A DNA stretch of 64,000 bases from the NCBI GenBank assembly GCA_023213315.1, contig JAKCPI010005512.1, forward strand, positions 1 to 64,000, given 5' to 3'. Under the pieces are notes generated by a model. That model saw only the letters and a program-made list of their open reading frames with translations, ran no database searches and was not told the DNA's origin. The position numbers and the translations under genes were made by a program. Each line of letters begins with the position of its first letter. Position 1 is the first letter of the stretch. The DNA comes from Euborellia annulipes. Taxonomy: Eukaryota > Arthropoda > Insecta > Dermaptera > Anisolabididae. Of the stretch, positions 46,186 to 57,849 are shown piece after piece.

Positions 46186-47350
46186 CAAATGATTGGTATC
46201 CAGTGGTATTTTAAGTATTTGAAGAAGTGGCTGTAAATATTTTACTTAGGTGTTCAAGTGGTACAGCCAATGTCTGGATTTAGTAGAAGTAAAGATTTTT
46301 ATTCAATTTCTATATAAGCATTTGCACGTGGAGTTTGCGACAAATATTAATTTTGTTCAAATAACGATGAAAAGTCCTTTTGGCGTGGAGGGTCTCGTGA
46401 CTGCTCCTTCAGAACTCCTCAGTTGTTAAAAAAAGCCGAGCGGTGATTCGAAAAATGATTAGAAATTAAATAAGTAATGAATGTGAATTATTTATAATCC
46501 ATTTAATTTCTTTTTTTAAAAGCTTAATAAGATTTATCCTATAAAAAAAAAAAAAAAAAATTGGAATGATGTACACGTTGTAATCCTCAAAGTGATATAA
46601 TCTCCCTTCTTGAAAGTTTCTAAATATTCATAAATAAATAATTTCCCAAAAAGATATTAATTATTTGTATAGAAATCTTATTTAACTGCAAATAGAGCTT
46701 TGGAAAGTTTCCAAAGTCACAACTTTATGTCAGTGCGTCGTCGTCGTCGTCGACGTCGTTTCTTTGGGAGTAATTAGCAAGACTTGGACTAATTTTCATC
46801 TAAAATTTAACTCCGTATTTCCTTAAAAGAAAGAGAACGTTATTTTCCCTTGAAGGGTATTATTTTCTACCTTGTTTAAAAAAAAGAAGGGATTTTCAAA
46901 CGATTAGGATGAATGATTTAACGATAAATAATCTTAAAGAAAAACGTCAAATGCAGGCGATCGTTATGTAGCAATACAAATAAAATATAAATTAAACTGG
47001 TAGGAAAGAACAACAACCACCAGGATCTCTAAAAACAATCAACGGCGACTCCATGGAACAAGACTGTCGATTTTTCCTCCGCTTGTTTATATAGTCATAG
47101 CAGAAGAAAATGACTTTAAATTAAATTGATATGACAACAAGCCTATTGAGTTTTTATATTCTGATATTAAATGTCCACACTATCTTGAGGTCCATATATA
47201 GAGTCAAACTATAGTACAAATGAAAGCATTACAAATAAGCATGAAGATCACCAACTAATATTAAATTAAAATCAAAATAAAAACAAAAAAATTGAACTAT
47301 CGAAAAGTGGATACGATAAATCGGACAGATATTTGAAGGCTCTGCTATCA
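46186..47350. other. No gene recognised
   Basis: AT-rich, with a (TCG)n tract at about 46736-46757 and poly-A runs. Nothing further supported. Confidence 0.4.
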
Positions 47351-47358
47351 CTCCAGAC

Positions 47359-48275
47359 TAGGGTTTGGAAAAACCGGAAAATTTTGAAAACCGGTTTTTC
47401 GGTTTTTCACAAAGCGGAAAACCGGTAAACCGGTTTTAAACCGTTTTTTTTTTCAAATGTAAATCAAGGAAAAAAAAATAAAAAAATACTCAAATCAAAA
47501 TTTTATAGAATTATTTTTTAATAACCGCGCTCCTGCCAGCCACTCCAAATGGCTTAAATAAAATCATCGGACTGCCTGGGATCCGAACCCAAAAAAAAAT
47601 TATTATTACTACTATTCTGATCCAGTGCCAGCTTAAGGATTTGTTTACATTCATAGAATACAAAAAATACATAAATTTCTCTATACATTTCCTATGGGAG
47701 AAATCGTAACTTTATGAATTAATAACTCAAAAAATTGTAGGAATTTCGGGACCCGAGTATTTTTCCTGGACTCTCCATAACGTCCTCTATAAGACTGCAA
47801 AATTTCGGTTTCAAAATTCCAACGGAAAGTTGGCCAAACAGAGCGAGACAGACGGACGGATAGACCGACACTCCGCTATTATTATATATAGATTATTTAA
47901 GTATTAGAAAATGGGAGAAAAAATATAAATAATCTATAATTTTTTTTTTTATTTGTCTTTTTCGGCATATAAGGCCATTTAAACCCCATCCCTATTTATT
48001 TCAAATGATTGATAGCCAATTCAAATGAAATAAATTTTTCTCGCTTGGAACGGGAAGCGAACCCGAAACCCCAAGCTACTAGAAGCTATTGTAATATCTT
48101 CTCTCTGAGCCATGGATCACGGGCTAATTTATAAATTTGAATACAAGTATTAATGAAGAAAAATTAAAAAAAAAACCGAATTCGGTTTTTCGGGAAAAAC
48201 TCGGTTTCTCGGTTTTTGAAAATTAGCCAAAAAACCGGTATACCGGTTTCGGTTTCCACCGGTGTCCAAACCCTA
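47359..48275. mobile_element. hAT-like element with perfect 8-bp target duplication, carrying SINE pieces
   Basis: Ends TAGGGTTTGGAAAAACCGG and the complement of TAGGGTTTGGACACCGGTGG; flanks CTCCAGAC (47351-47358, 48276-48283). Subterminal regions are packed with AACCGG/CCGGTTT words in inverted orientation, as is usual for transposase binding sites of hAT elements. Inside are an S1 fragment (about 47548-47592) and an S2 copy (about 47943-48125). No transposase. Confidence 0.9.
47943..48125 (-). mobile_element. SINE S2 copy
   Basis: TTTGTCTTTTTCGGCATATA, GGCCATTTAAACCCC, TTGATAGCCAATTCAAATGA and GGGAAGCGAACCCGAAACC, collinear with the other S2 copies. Nested in the hAT-like element 47359-48275. 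Confidence 0.7.
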
Positions 48276-48283
48276 CTCCAGAC

Positions 48284-49735
48284 TTTTCATTAAAATAATC
48301 ATCATAAATTTAGTTCCAGATGGTAGTCCAGAGAACCAGCGCGTGGAACGTCCCCTGGTAGGATTCGACATAATAAAATGGAAATACTGTAGGTCCTATT
48401 TATAAAACAGTTCTGAAACATGGGAGATGAAAAAAATGCCAAACAGCACTAAATCTCTGGATGTTTGGCCCCGAGGAAGGAGGCTGTTGAACTTCCGCCT
48501 CATGAATTTATCCTTTGAAATATTGAATTCGTAAATTCTAAGGTTGAAAGCAGACCTATTGAGCAAAAATGCTCTTAAACAAAACCTTTTTGACTAATCG
48601 TGCCTAAAACTGTTTTTTCAATGCTTTTCTATGAGGCAATGCACACCGAGGAGGCCAAACACAATTGAGCATGATTAGACATCATTGAACAAACTGTTTT
48701 GTCATCGAGCGTTTTTGTTCAATGGCCGAACGTTTTGTCCAATGCCAGCGATTAGGCAAAAACGCTCAATGTCAAAACATTTTGCTCAATGCCAACGCAC
48801 ACCAATTGAGCAAAATTGCTCGCTGGTCAGAGTAGCTGGGAGACTATAAAAAAGATTATGGGGTAAAAAAAAAACGGTCTCCAACTAGAATAATTAAAAT
48901 TAGTTCAAAAGCTTGGAAATAATATTGTCAAATGGTAACATTAGTTCTCCTCGAATTTCTCAACTTGATTAATCCTTGGAATGATTTGAAATTCCACTCT
49001 GAACACGGATGGTGGGGGACGGAGAGCCAGAGCGGCTGCCTATCAGTCGAACTTTGACCCACCGCCATGTCCCAAGTTTCCGAAAGTCCCTCCCCTTTGA
49101 GGGTACTACCCTTAGGGAGGGTTTCCATAATCGCCCTTCCATTCATCCCCGAATTATTAATCAGCAGAGACGAGATGAGTGCAATATTTATCCAAAAGCA
49201 CCAACGCGCACATTAATCTCAGGCTATTTTCTTTAAGAAACACACAAGCCAAGAAACGTGCTTGATAACAAACACCAGAAGAAGAGAGGAGAGACAAAAC
49301 TCCAAGGCAAATAATTAATTCATTTAGACTTACACTTTGCTCAGAGTAGAAACTTACTCTTGCTCTCGGAGAGAAGAAAGAGAGAGACTAATGCTCGAAT
49401 TATTTCCAGTAATATAATTAATTTGCTTGTATCGATTTCTCTTACGTATTTGTTTTTGAAATTTAAATAAATATTTAAGTTTGCGAAATCTATTTATGAC
49501 CAAAAAATAACATTTTGAGGTGAAAAAAAAAACAATAATTTGGCCACTCTTGGAAGTGAAACAATAGAGCAAGTTCGATTCATACAAGTCGAGCTAGCTT
49601 TTTGCTCACCTGCAAGGAAACCAATAAATTTGAATTTTATGACTTCATTCGGAAAATCCAGTGAAGAAACAACTAGACTCAACACATTTTTATTAATAAA
49701 TCAAAATCTCAATAAATGGTCAACTCTTTAATTTT
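48284..49735. other. Mostly unrecognised sequence
   Basis: At 48550-48830 GAGCAAAAT/GAGCGTTTTTG words alternate on both strands (ATTGAGC, GCTCAAT), which may be a degraded inverted-repeat element. Overlapping frames near 48928-49236 have no recognisable domain. Confidence 0.35.
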
Positions 49736-49738
49736 TTT

Positions 49739-49890
49739 TCTTTTTTAATTTCATTTAAGGTCTTTTTCGGCATTGAAGGCCATTTAGACCCCGCCTCTAT
49801 TTATTTCAATTCGGTTGGTAGCCAATTCAATTGAAATAAAGTGTCGCATGAGCCGGGATGTGAACCCGCGATCCTTGGTATATGTTTACC
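49739..49890 (-). mobile_element. SINE S2 copy
   Basis: AATTTCATTTAAGGTCTTTT, GGCATTGAAGGCCATTTAGA, TGGTAGCCAATTCAATTGAA and GGGATGTGAACCCGCGATCC. The B-box region is intact on the minus strand. Confidence 0.75.
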
Positions 49891-49916
49891 ATGTGACTTG
49901 TGAGCCTATTCGTCAT

Positions 49917-49946
49917 TTGAAGATGGATATAAACGTTCGAAACGTC
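49917..49946 (+). other. Hammerhead-like core motif H8
   Basis: TTGAAGA (49917-49923), short weak helix, GAAACGTC (49939-49946). First base of the CTGANGA box is changed. Confidence 0.35.
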
Positions 49947-50431
49947 TCCTTCGCCAATTGGCATCCAAAGGCTTTGTTTTTTGCTGAGCCTGATGTTTGT
50001 TTAAAGCTACCTTCGTAGGCAAAATTACAATTTATTTGAAACTAACAAGGAGAAAAGAAAATGACAACAAACAAGAAAATCTATTCAAATTTGTTAAAGA
50101 TAATATGTATAATTCGCTAATGTTCATCTGTTTATCTCTCATGATCTGTTTGAACAAGAATAAATTAAATTTTACATATTCTTTGTAAGTATTACAGAGA
50201 AATTATTGTTGAATTTACAATTTCTCCAATAGAAAATGTATGGCGAGGATATTCAAAAGATAATAGAGAAGGAATGGCGAAAATCCACCGTGCCAAATAT
50301 ATTGGCATTGGATTAGGAAAAAACAAAGGGAGATGAAAGTGTAGATATTCCCCTTGTTAGACACGAAAGGCGGGCGGCGTGGCTAGTATATTATAAATCA
50401 TAATTCACGTCATGTATTAATATTATCTGAG

Positions 50432-51020
50432 CAGTGGCGTACCGAGGGGGGGGCGAGGGGGGCGGTCCGCCCCAGGCCCCGAGCCGGCATAGGCCCCCAT
50501 ATATTTATAAAAAAAAAAATTTAATGAAAATTTCCCTTTGAGAGGCCCCGGGGCCCTCAGGGCTCAAGTAAAAATGGGAAAAATTAGATAAAAAAAAAAG
50601 AAAATTTAATGAAAATTTCTTTTGGGAGGCCCCGGGGCCCTCACGGTCAAGTAAAAACGGAAAAATTTAGATAAAAAAAAACAAAAATTAATGAAAATTT
50701 CCATTTGAGAGGCCCCAGGGCCCTCAGGGCTCAAATAAAAACAAAATTTAATGAAAATTTCTCTTTGAGAGGCCCCGAGGCCCTCAGAGCTCAAGTAAAA
50801 ACGGAAAATTTAGATAAAAAGAAACAAAAATTAATGAAAATTTCCATTTGAGAGGCCTCGGGGCCCTTGGAGTTCAGGAATATACGGTATTTTAAAAATA
50901 TTTTTGTGTATGGAGGAAAAGGATATTTAAAGATGAGCACCCCCCCAAAAAAAAAATTCAATATAAGGCCCCCCTCTTCTAGTGCCGCCCCAGGCCCCCA
51001 ACTGCCTCGGTACGCCTCTG
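50432..51020. mobile_element. hAT-like MITE with perfect 8-bp target duplication and internal tandem repeats
   Basis: Ends CAGTGGCGTACCGAGG and CCTCGGTACGCCTCTG; flanks TATCTGAG (50424-50431, 51021-51028). Inside, about five units of ~85 bp each contain AATGAAAATTTCC, GAGAGGCCCCGGGGCCCTCA and AAGTAAAAA. GC-rich ends, AT-rich inside. Frames in it are repeat artefacts. Confidence 0.93.
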
Positions 51021-51099
51021 TATCTGAGCAAGAAGATATAATCCAGATTAGCCAAAGGATACACATTCCCTCTGCTTTAATCTTTTGTTAAAACAAGAG

Positions 51100-51560
51100 C
51101 AGGTAGATAGCCTAATATATAATTATACACAGAAAATAGAAAATTTTAAAACCATAAAATTAAATATACAAATAATACACTCGGTTAGTTGTTTCAAAAT
51201 ATTTATTAATTAAAAATTAATGTGATTTAAAATGTAGAAATACTTTATTAATTTTTAATAAATAAATATCTAATGAACATAAACAACATAAATGTTTCAA
51301 CGAAAGTTTATATTATAATAAAAATTTTTTCGGAGAGATTGTTTTCATACAATGTATACGGATATGTAACCCTAAAATATAAATAGAATAATACAGTATA
51401 TAAGCGTAATATTTCTTTGATTCGGAAACGGCACAAAAAAGAGTATGTATAAATTTATTATTATAAAGATATTTTATGGCTGGTAGAAATAAAAAATATT
51501 GCAATAGAAGAAAATGGAGCTAGGATTTTTTCTTTAAAAAAATATATTTTTAACAGCTAT
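51100..51560. other. AT-rich stretch, no feature recognised
   Basis: No recognisable ORF or repeat. Confidence 0.4.
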
Positions 51561-51564
51561 GTCG

Positions 51565-51665
51565 ATACAAAAATCTTGTGGGACAAGCACAGAACACAAC
51601 TTTCTCTTGCCGAAGAGTAATAGAAAGTTGTGTGATGTGCGGCCAGTCACACCAGATTTTTTATT
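51565..51665. repeat. E1 long hairpin, solo
   Basis: AAAATCTTGTGGGACAAGCA, CACAACTTTCTCTTGCCG and the return arm GAAAGTTGTGTGATGTGCGG, CCAGTCACACCAGATTTTT. Only the long-hairpin end of E1 is present. Confidence 0.7.
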
Positions 51666-52195
51666 TTATTTTTCAATTTTCATATGTAGGCCTATATATT
51701 AGAAGAGATTATTATATTTTGAAATAATCCTGGCCCAGAATTTTTCAAATATTATTTTAATTTCTATTAATATAAATATAATTTGTAAATAAAAAAAACT
51801 TTTGATAGGATTCATATGAATGAATTTCGTAATGAAAAAAAAATTCTATCCATTTAATAATATAAATAAAATGTAACGAATAATTTTGATATTTATTGAT
51901 TTAATAACGTTAATTCGTTTAATCCATTTTGAAATATTTCTACCAATTATATAAATTAGATTTTATTTTTTTTGATATAATTGAATTGATAATTAAAATA
52001 ATTTCTGACGGGTAAAAATGACATTAGAGTATTTAAAAAAAATAATAATTTTTTTGTTATTAAATAGGTTGAAATATTTACTTTGCGCGAAGAAATGTTT
52101 AAATGACCTCTCAAAATGAAGGCAAAAAAAAACCGGATGCGTTAAAAATAAATAAATATAACTTATTCGAAATTGAAAAGAAAATTATTATTAAC
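51666..52195. other. AT-rich stretch, no feature recognised
   Basis: Poly-A/T-rich, no ORF of note. Confidence 0.4.
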
Positions 52196-52199
52196 TTAA

Positions 52200-52552
52200 G
52201 GTGCGCGTTTCGAAAAACCGTTAGAAGACGATTCAGTACCGAGTCACTCTAGGCGGCAAGAGATGGCGTTAGTGTTTCCCATGGACAAGGGATTTATTCC
52301 ATTTCATTTGAAAGATTCCAGCTAATTAATTAAGGGTAAAAAATTAATTATTTTTTAACACAATGACTACGAATTTAAATATCTTCAAGATATACAGCGA
52401 ATTTTTTAAAAATATCTTTTCTTTAATGCGATTAATCTAAAAAAAAAATTTATTTTTTCGAAAATCAAAAAAAGGGCTTCTATAAGTTGTAGATATTTTA
52501 AATAGCTTTAATTTAAAAAAAGTTTGAGGTCGATAGCTTCAAAATTGTGGCC
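52200..52552. mobile_element. TTAA MITE family T2, right-truncated copy
   Basis: Starts GGTGCGCGTTTCGAAAAACC after TTAA (52196-52199) and follows 13048-13400 closely (GGCAAGAGATGGCGTTAGT, AAAAAAGGGCTTCTATAAGT) up to GTGGCCGC. The last ~40 bp with the right end are missing. Confidence 0.88.
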
Positions 52553-53084
52553 GCATAAACTACTTAAAAAAATATATAACAGTTATGTATTATCATTTTC
52601 GTAAATTTACCTCTGGAGTTGTATAGGTTGAGAGTAATTTTTCTCTTATTGAGTGACGACCATTTGTTCACGACAGGCCTTTAGTTCTCTCTCTCTCTCG
52701 CGAGTGTGAAACGCTAACAAGCAAAGTTTGCTTAGGCAGTGACGTTTCGGGGGTGAACTTTGAAGGGCTCAGAGCTTCTCAAATCGTGAAGAGCTCGTTA
52801 TCGTTAGCTCTCTCTCTCCCTCACTCTGTCTGTCGAGGTAAAACTGTCCGTCTTTTAAATGACAACCGTCGTCGAAGACAAGTCTAGCCTTACATTCCCA
52901 ATAGAGGGGAAAATAATTATTAAGAGTACACTTTACCGTAGTAACGAAATAAATTTAAATAATTTTTTTTTTTTTATTCACTAAATGTGGGATTTACTGT
53001 TTTTAAAATAATATAAACCAGTATAAATTCATAATTAATAAATTATAAAATTTAAAGAATTATAAAAAATTTTTCTTTTTCTTT

Positions 53085-53640
53085 TATTACTTTCTCATAC
53101 CCTATATATGAAATATATTACTTTCATACCCTATATATGAAATATATAGAGAGAGAAAGTATTGCGATCATGTCAAAAATTCGATGTCGAGATTTTGATG
53201 GATATACATGTTTTGAGGTCCCCTGAGTCCAAAAAAGTGGGTCCCGCAAATTGGTCTGTGTGTGTGTGTGTCTGTGTGTCTGTGTGTCTGTGTGTGTGGA
53301 ACCATTTTTTTAGCATGAAGGAGTTGAGCTAGCGGATTGAAATTTTATATTTAACTTAGGTACCTTTGAAGAATCTCAAAATAAGCTTTTGAACAAAATC
53401 GGCCAAAAAGTACTAGTACTTTACTGATGTACTTTTTCAGTTTTTTTCGATTTTCTCAAAATTCCCTCCAAGGATTTTTTTTTAAAATTCATAAATGAAC
53501 TATTTTTTAGATGCTCTTTAAAATGTATATTCTCATTTTGCCGTTGAAATCTTCTGAAGACCACTTTACTCTTGTTCTTCATAGGAAAGATAGAAATGGT
53601 TGCCATGGTAACGGAATTTAAATCTTTTTCTTTTTATTAG
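53085..53640 (-). mobile_element. Dispersed element E1, TA-hairpin half
   Basis: TA hairpin (partly duplicated: CATACCCTATATATGAAATA twice), GTATTGCGATCATGTCAAAA, GGGGACCTCAAAACATGTAT in complement, (GT)n at about 53259-53297, AGTACTAGTACTTTACTGAT, and TTGCCATGGTAACGGAATTT. After 53640 E1 text stops for about 375 bp. Confidence 0.75.
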
Positions 53641-54017
53641 ATTAAAAATCAATTATTATTTAAATTCCCATTTATTTTTTATTTTATTTCACTCTTTAAT
53701 TGTTTCAAAGAAAACATATATGTCTCTCTCTCTCTCTCTCTCTCACTTGCAAACATTATCGCCTGTCTCTCCGCCTTCTCTCATAGGCCTAATGTTAATT
53801 TCCTATAGGGATTTGTATGTTAATTTCGATTCAAAAGGGGGTCCCCTTTGGAACTTTTTAGGCATTTAAAATTTTTTTTCCAATTCTTATGAAATTTTGT
53901 ATTTATTTACGATTCTATATTGTGTATAAAATGTCCAAATATGAGATTAAAATTTTGAAAAATAACCATAGTTTATTTCAAGCAATCAACATTTAAAATG
54001 CAAGTTTGAAACTAAGG

Positions 54018-54148
54018 TGCTATGGGAAACTAAATATATCTCGACACAAAAATCTGGTGTGACTAGCACGGTGCACAACTTTCTCTTACCGAAGGGTAAG
54101 AGAAAGTTGTGTGCTGTGCGCCAGTCACACCAGATTTTTTTTTTTTTT
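54018..54148 (-). mobile_element. Dispersed element E1, long-hairpin end
   Basis: GGGAAACTAAATATATCTCG, then a near-perfect hairpin AAAATCTGGTGTGACTAGCA ... CCAGTCACACCAGATTTTTT whose apical arm is ACTTTCTCTTACC / GGTAAGAGAAAGT. Same orientation as 53085-53640, so the two may be halves of one copy split by 375 bp. Confidence 0.8.
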
Positions 54149-54239
54149 TTTACTAAAAAGTTGATGGACTTCCCAAAGGCCTTAGGCTGTCTGGAAAGGG
54201 CAAATGAGTAAATTAAAAGTTGATGGACGTTAAAAAAAA

Positions 54240-54420
54240 TGCTTTGAATAAATTAATTAAGCCCTTGACCTATGACTCAGAGCAATAGTTTCTGGTACCA
54301 AGGGTCAAGGGTTCACATCCCGTTTCACACGAAAAATTAATATCATTTGTATTGAATACCAATCAAAAGTAGCCTCAGATGCCGAAAAAGATCCTAAAAA
54401 AAAATTAAATAAGTAAATTA
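54240..54420 (+). mobile_element. SINE S2 copy
   Basis: tRNA-like head GCCCTTGACCTATGACTC ... GGTCAAGGGTTCACATCCCG, then AATACCAATCAAAAGTAGCC and AGATGCCGAAAAAGATCC with an A-run. Confidence 0.7.
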
Positions 54421-54682
54421 ATTTACAATAATATTTGAGAAAAAATTTTTTTTTTTTTACATTCAGTGGAAATATAAGAAAAATTATGCAATGTACAAGA
54501 AGTGACAAGGATAAAATTCACTCTATGGATTTATTAGGCTGTATTTAAAAAAAAAAATTTGTGGTTCATACGTAGAAGAGAATAAAAATAGAAAATTCCA
54601 TCTTCTTTTATAAAAATAATGAAATACTCACATGGGAAAACATAGGGGGTGGGTTTAAACTCACTGTATAATCTATACTCAC

Positions 54683-54929
54683 TAGAGGCGTAGCGAGGGG
54701 GGTGGGCAAGGGGGGGGGCATCATGCCCCGGACGCTACTCACCAAGGGCGCAAACAAAAAATTGTTGGATAATTTTTATTATAATTGATTTCTGGAAAAT
54801 ATATTTTAAATTTAGTGCCAGTGTAATATAATAATTTTGTATATTTTACATATAATATTATATGGCTGGGAAGGGGGGCGCTAAAAAGGTATTGTGCCCC
54901 GGGCGTGAGTTAAGCTCGCTACGCCACTG
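54683..54929. mobile_element. hAT-like MITE with 8-bp target duplication (7 of 8 match)
   Basis: Ends TAGAGGCGTAGCGAGG and GCTCGCTACGCCACTG; flanks ATACTCAC and GTACTCAC. 247 bp. Similar ends to the element at 50432 (CAGTGGCGTA-CGAG), so probably the same superfamily and perhaps the same mobiliser. Confidence 0.8.
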
Positions 54930-54972
54930 GTACTCACTGTAATAAAAGAATTTGATTTTCGGTTTAACTCTG

Positions 54973-55099
54973 CCCACATAGCACTGCAACCAAAAAGCAG
55001 ACATTAAGACGTCGAAGGGACGATGCTGCAACTTTGGGACATCGCGGAACGTCCCTGCGGCGTTGAAATGTCCGCTTTTTGGTTGCAGTGCTATGTGGG
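54973..55099. mobile_element. Small foldback MITE (127 bp)
   Basis: CCCACATAGCACTGCAACCA at the left, its exact complement at the right; the inversion continues through AAAAAGC.GACATT. No clear target duplication. Confidence 0.8.
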
Positions 55100-55120
55100 T
55101 GGTTTATTTGTTAATATTAC

Positions 55121-55155
55121 AACGTTTCGACCACTCATTCTGTGGTCTTCTTCTG
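55121..55155 (-). other. Hammerhead-like core motif H9
   Basis: Minus strand: CAGAAGA box, helix GACCAC-7-base loop-GTGGTC, then GAAACGTT (complement 55121-55128). The helix is perfect over 6 bp. Confidence 0.45.
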
Positions 55156-55459
55156 TTGTAATCTTTACAAATAAACCAGAACTAAACTCCAAGATTGTAT
55201 TCACTGTATTTAATATGTAATATTATCATGCAAAATTAATTTTTTGGGAGTCTCTGTTTAATCAATTTTGTTTTATATGCTTACTATTGTATATGAACGA
55301 AGTTCATTAATAAAATATTTAAAATCCTATATCAGCACTCTCTAGTTTGGATAATCACACGGACACAGATTTATAAACCATTCTCAATAAAGACATACAA
55401 AATCAATGTTTAAAAACATTAGGAGGGCGCGGGGGTAAACGTGACCTGATTATTATTAT

Positions 55460-55690
55460 ACGAATGGATGCCAATGGTCCAAAGACCTATGTTGACCATT
55501 GTCACATGCAACTAGGAAGGAAAAAGGGAAAAAATAAATTAAAGGAGATGTAATAGTAAGACGATGCTTGATGAGGTTTTTTTTTTTTTTACGCTCACAC
55601 TTTTTCTGATTCACACTCAATATTCCTTGGCCCGAGGCCGCTTGTTGAGGTTAGATTCGAAGGTTTGGAGATTGATTTAAAGGTGATAAA
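55460..55690 (-). pseudogene. Non-LTR retrotransposon 3' end, interrupted by a SINE scrap
   Basis: Complement of the 45.3-kb family: GGTCCAAAGACCTATGTTGA and CACATGCAACTAGGAAGG (3' UTR), and further upstream TTGTTGAGGTTAGATTCGAA, which matches the ORF end at 45.4 kb. Between them, about 55578-55640, lies S1-like TTTTTTACGCTCACACTTTT. Confidence 0.65.
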
Positions 55691-55699
55691 AACTTTCCA

Positions 55700-56420
55700 T
55701 TTTTTTTTTTTTTTTTTTTGAACTTTAAATACCCCTAATATAATTTTTACAAATCATGAATATCAAAAATAAATTCGAATGTTCAATTTTTTAGAAAAAA
55801 AAAGTTTCCAAGATTTAAACAAAAAAAAAGGTTTGAATTTTAACCCATCAAAATACTTTTGGCATTCACATATCAAAATAGAAATTAGTTGACAGGTGGA
55901 TGGATATTAGTTTTGTAACTGATAAAAATAGCATTGCGCTCTTAAAAACATGGAAATCAGAGAATAACTTTAAAAAGGGAAATGGGGAAAAATTAATTAA
56001 AATATGGTTGAAATTTTATTTTCGCTCACAAGGCAAAAAACAATTTCATAAAAATTAATTTCCAACTATTCTCGTCTAAAGTATCATTATATAAATCAAA
56101 TATAACCTAGAGTAATAGAGTCATCGATTTCTCTTCTCCCTCAAGGCCTTCGCCTGTCTCATTTTCCATTACCTGGAAATTCCTTCATTTTCATTATAAT
56201 TGGAGATCCGAATTGTTTATACGAGTTACTTTCACATTCATATCATTCAGTGAAATAATTTCACCAACTAAACCAACATATCATTTCCGGTTAACTAATT
56301 AAATCGTAGACTTTTTGTTTTATACACAACTCTGGACAATACATCTCTCCATTCTCTAAAAAGTTATAAATGATAAACAAGTCGGATATCATTTTCCTAT
56401 TATATGAATCACATTAGTTT
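55700..56420. other. AT-rich stretch, no feature recognised
   Basis: Poly-T run followed by unremarkable AT-rich DNA. Confidence 0.35.
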
Positions 56421-56426
56421 TGAATA

Positions 56427-57044
56427 GGGTAATTCAAAAAGTGCGTCGCCCAGGTAGGAATTGCCAATGCTGACAATTGGCCGAACCTTGGTCTAGTTGT
56501 CATTTGCCAAGCCTTGGCTAGTGTAGTGAACATTGGGCCAAGTCTGGTCCGAGGCTTGACCCAAGTCTGGTCCGAGGTTTGGTCCAAGTCTGGTCCGAGG
56601 CTTGGCCCAAGTCTGGTCCGAGGCTTGGCCCAATGGTATTATATTATTAAACCTTGAGAGGTCACCATTGAACCAAGCCTAGCCCAAGGCTTGGCCCAAT
56701 GATTAATAGTACCATGGGCAAATTAATTAGCTCAAAAAAGAATCATATCACAATAACAACCGTCTATGAGAGCGTAAAGGCATTGAACAAATAAGTTGAA
56801 AATGAAGAACAAAACCAAAAACCGAGTTCAAATCCCTCGAGGAACAATTTTTTTTCCTCCCTGGTTTTTAGTTTCCCAAGGCTTGAGCCAACCTTGGATT
56901 TTTTGTTTCACGAGGTTTTTTGTAATCATCCAACACTTAAACCAAGCTTCGTCCAACGCTTGAACCAAGCCTCGCCCAATACTGGTGACGCTTGGTCCAA
57001 GTTGAATAGTGCGACTCAAAATGTGCGCTATTTTTGAAACACCC
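56427..57044. mobile_element. TA-flanked MITE with internal GGTCCGAGGC minisatellite
   Basis: Left end GGGTAATTCAAAAAGTGCG, right end complement GGGTGTTTCAAAAATAGCGC, TA on both sides (56425-56426, 57045-57046). About 56525-56635 holds roughly four 27-bp units of CCAAGTCTGGTCCGAGGCTT; related CTTGG/CCAAG words recur to the right end in both orientations. Ends resemble those of mariner-type MITEs. Confidence 0.75.
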
Positions 57045-57046
57045 TA

Positions 57047-57849
57047 TAAAAAGATATCAAATAGTTTTATTATCAAAAAGAAATGGAAATATAAATTGTA
57101 AAACAACAAAAAACAAAACCCAGGGCAGATTTATAAAGAATTTTCATATTATGTTCGGATGAATAAATTCAAAAGCAAGCAACGAAATAATTTTTTTTTT
57201 TTTTTTTATCGATTTTGACAGTTTTCACAGATAAATTTCAAATATTATGAAGATACTGACCCAATAAGAGATGAGTTCCTCCTCTCATATCTGGGACAAA
57301 CATATAAATCTCACTTATGGCCCTTTTATGTAAAACGAATTTTATACGGTTAGGGTGTTTATTTTATTTCTGCTAGTCTTGGGAATGATAGCATCTCTCG
57401 CTCTCGCTTTTCCGAACATTTTTCATTGGGCTGTCTTTAACTATAAGAGATTTACATGTATATATATTTAATACGGTTATGGAAAGTCTGTTTAACATAC
57501 GAATTATAGTCCATGGGATTTATTATAAATTTCCTATTTTTTTTTTTTTTTTTTTTTTAATCCATACTTTAAATTTTACTGATGATAAGAGTATTCAGAC
57601 TAGGTGGTTACTTGTAGTAAACCGAAGTAATCAAACCAACCCTTTATTTAAATAAAATAATTCCTAACGTTACTTTTTGATTTTTTTTTTTTATTTATTT
57701 GGTTTCAAGTGTGATTAAAATACATTTAAAAAAATATGCAACTCTTTTTCTATCTAAATCTGAGCCTAACCAATTAAATTGTAGATATAAGATTAGATCT
57801 GATTATGATCGGATAAGAGTTGCCTTTTTTAGAATACATTTTGTTCCTA
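57047..57849. other. AT-rich stretch, no feature recognised
   Basis: Several T-runs; no ORF or known repeat noticed. Confidence 0.4.
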
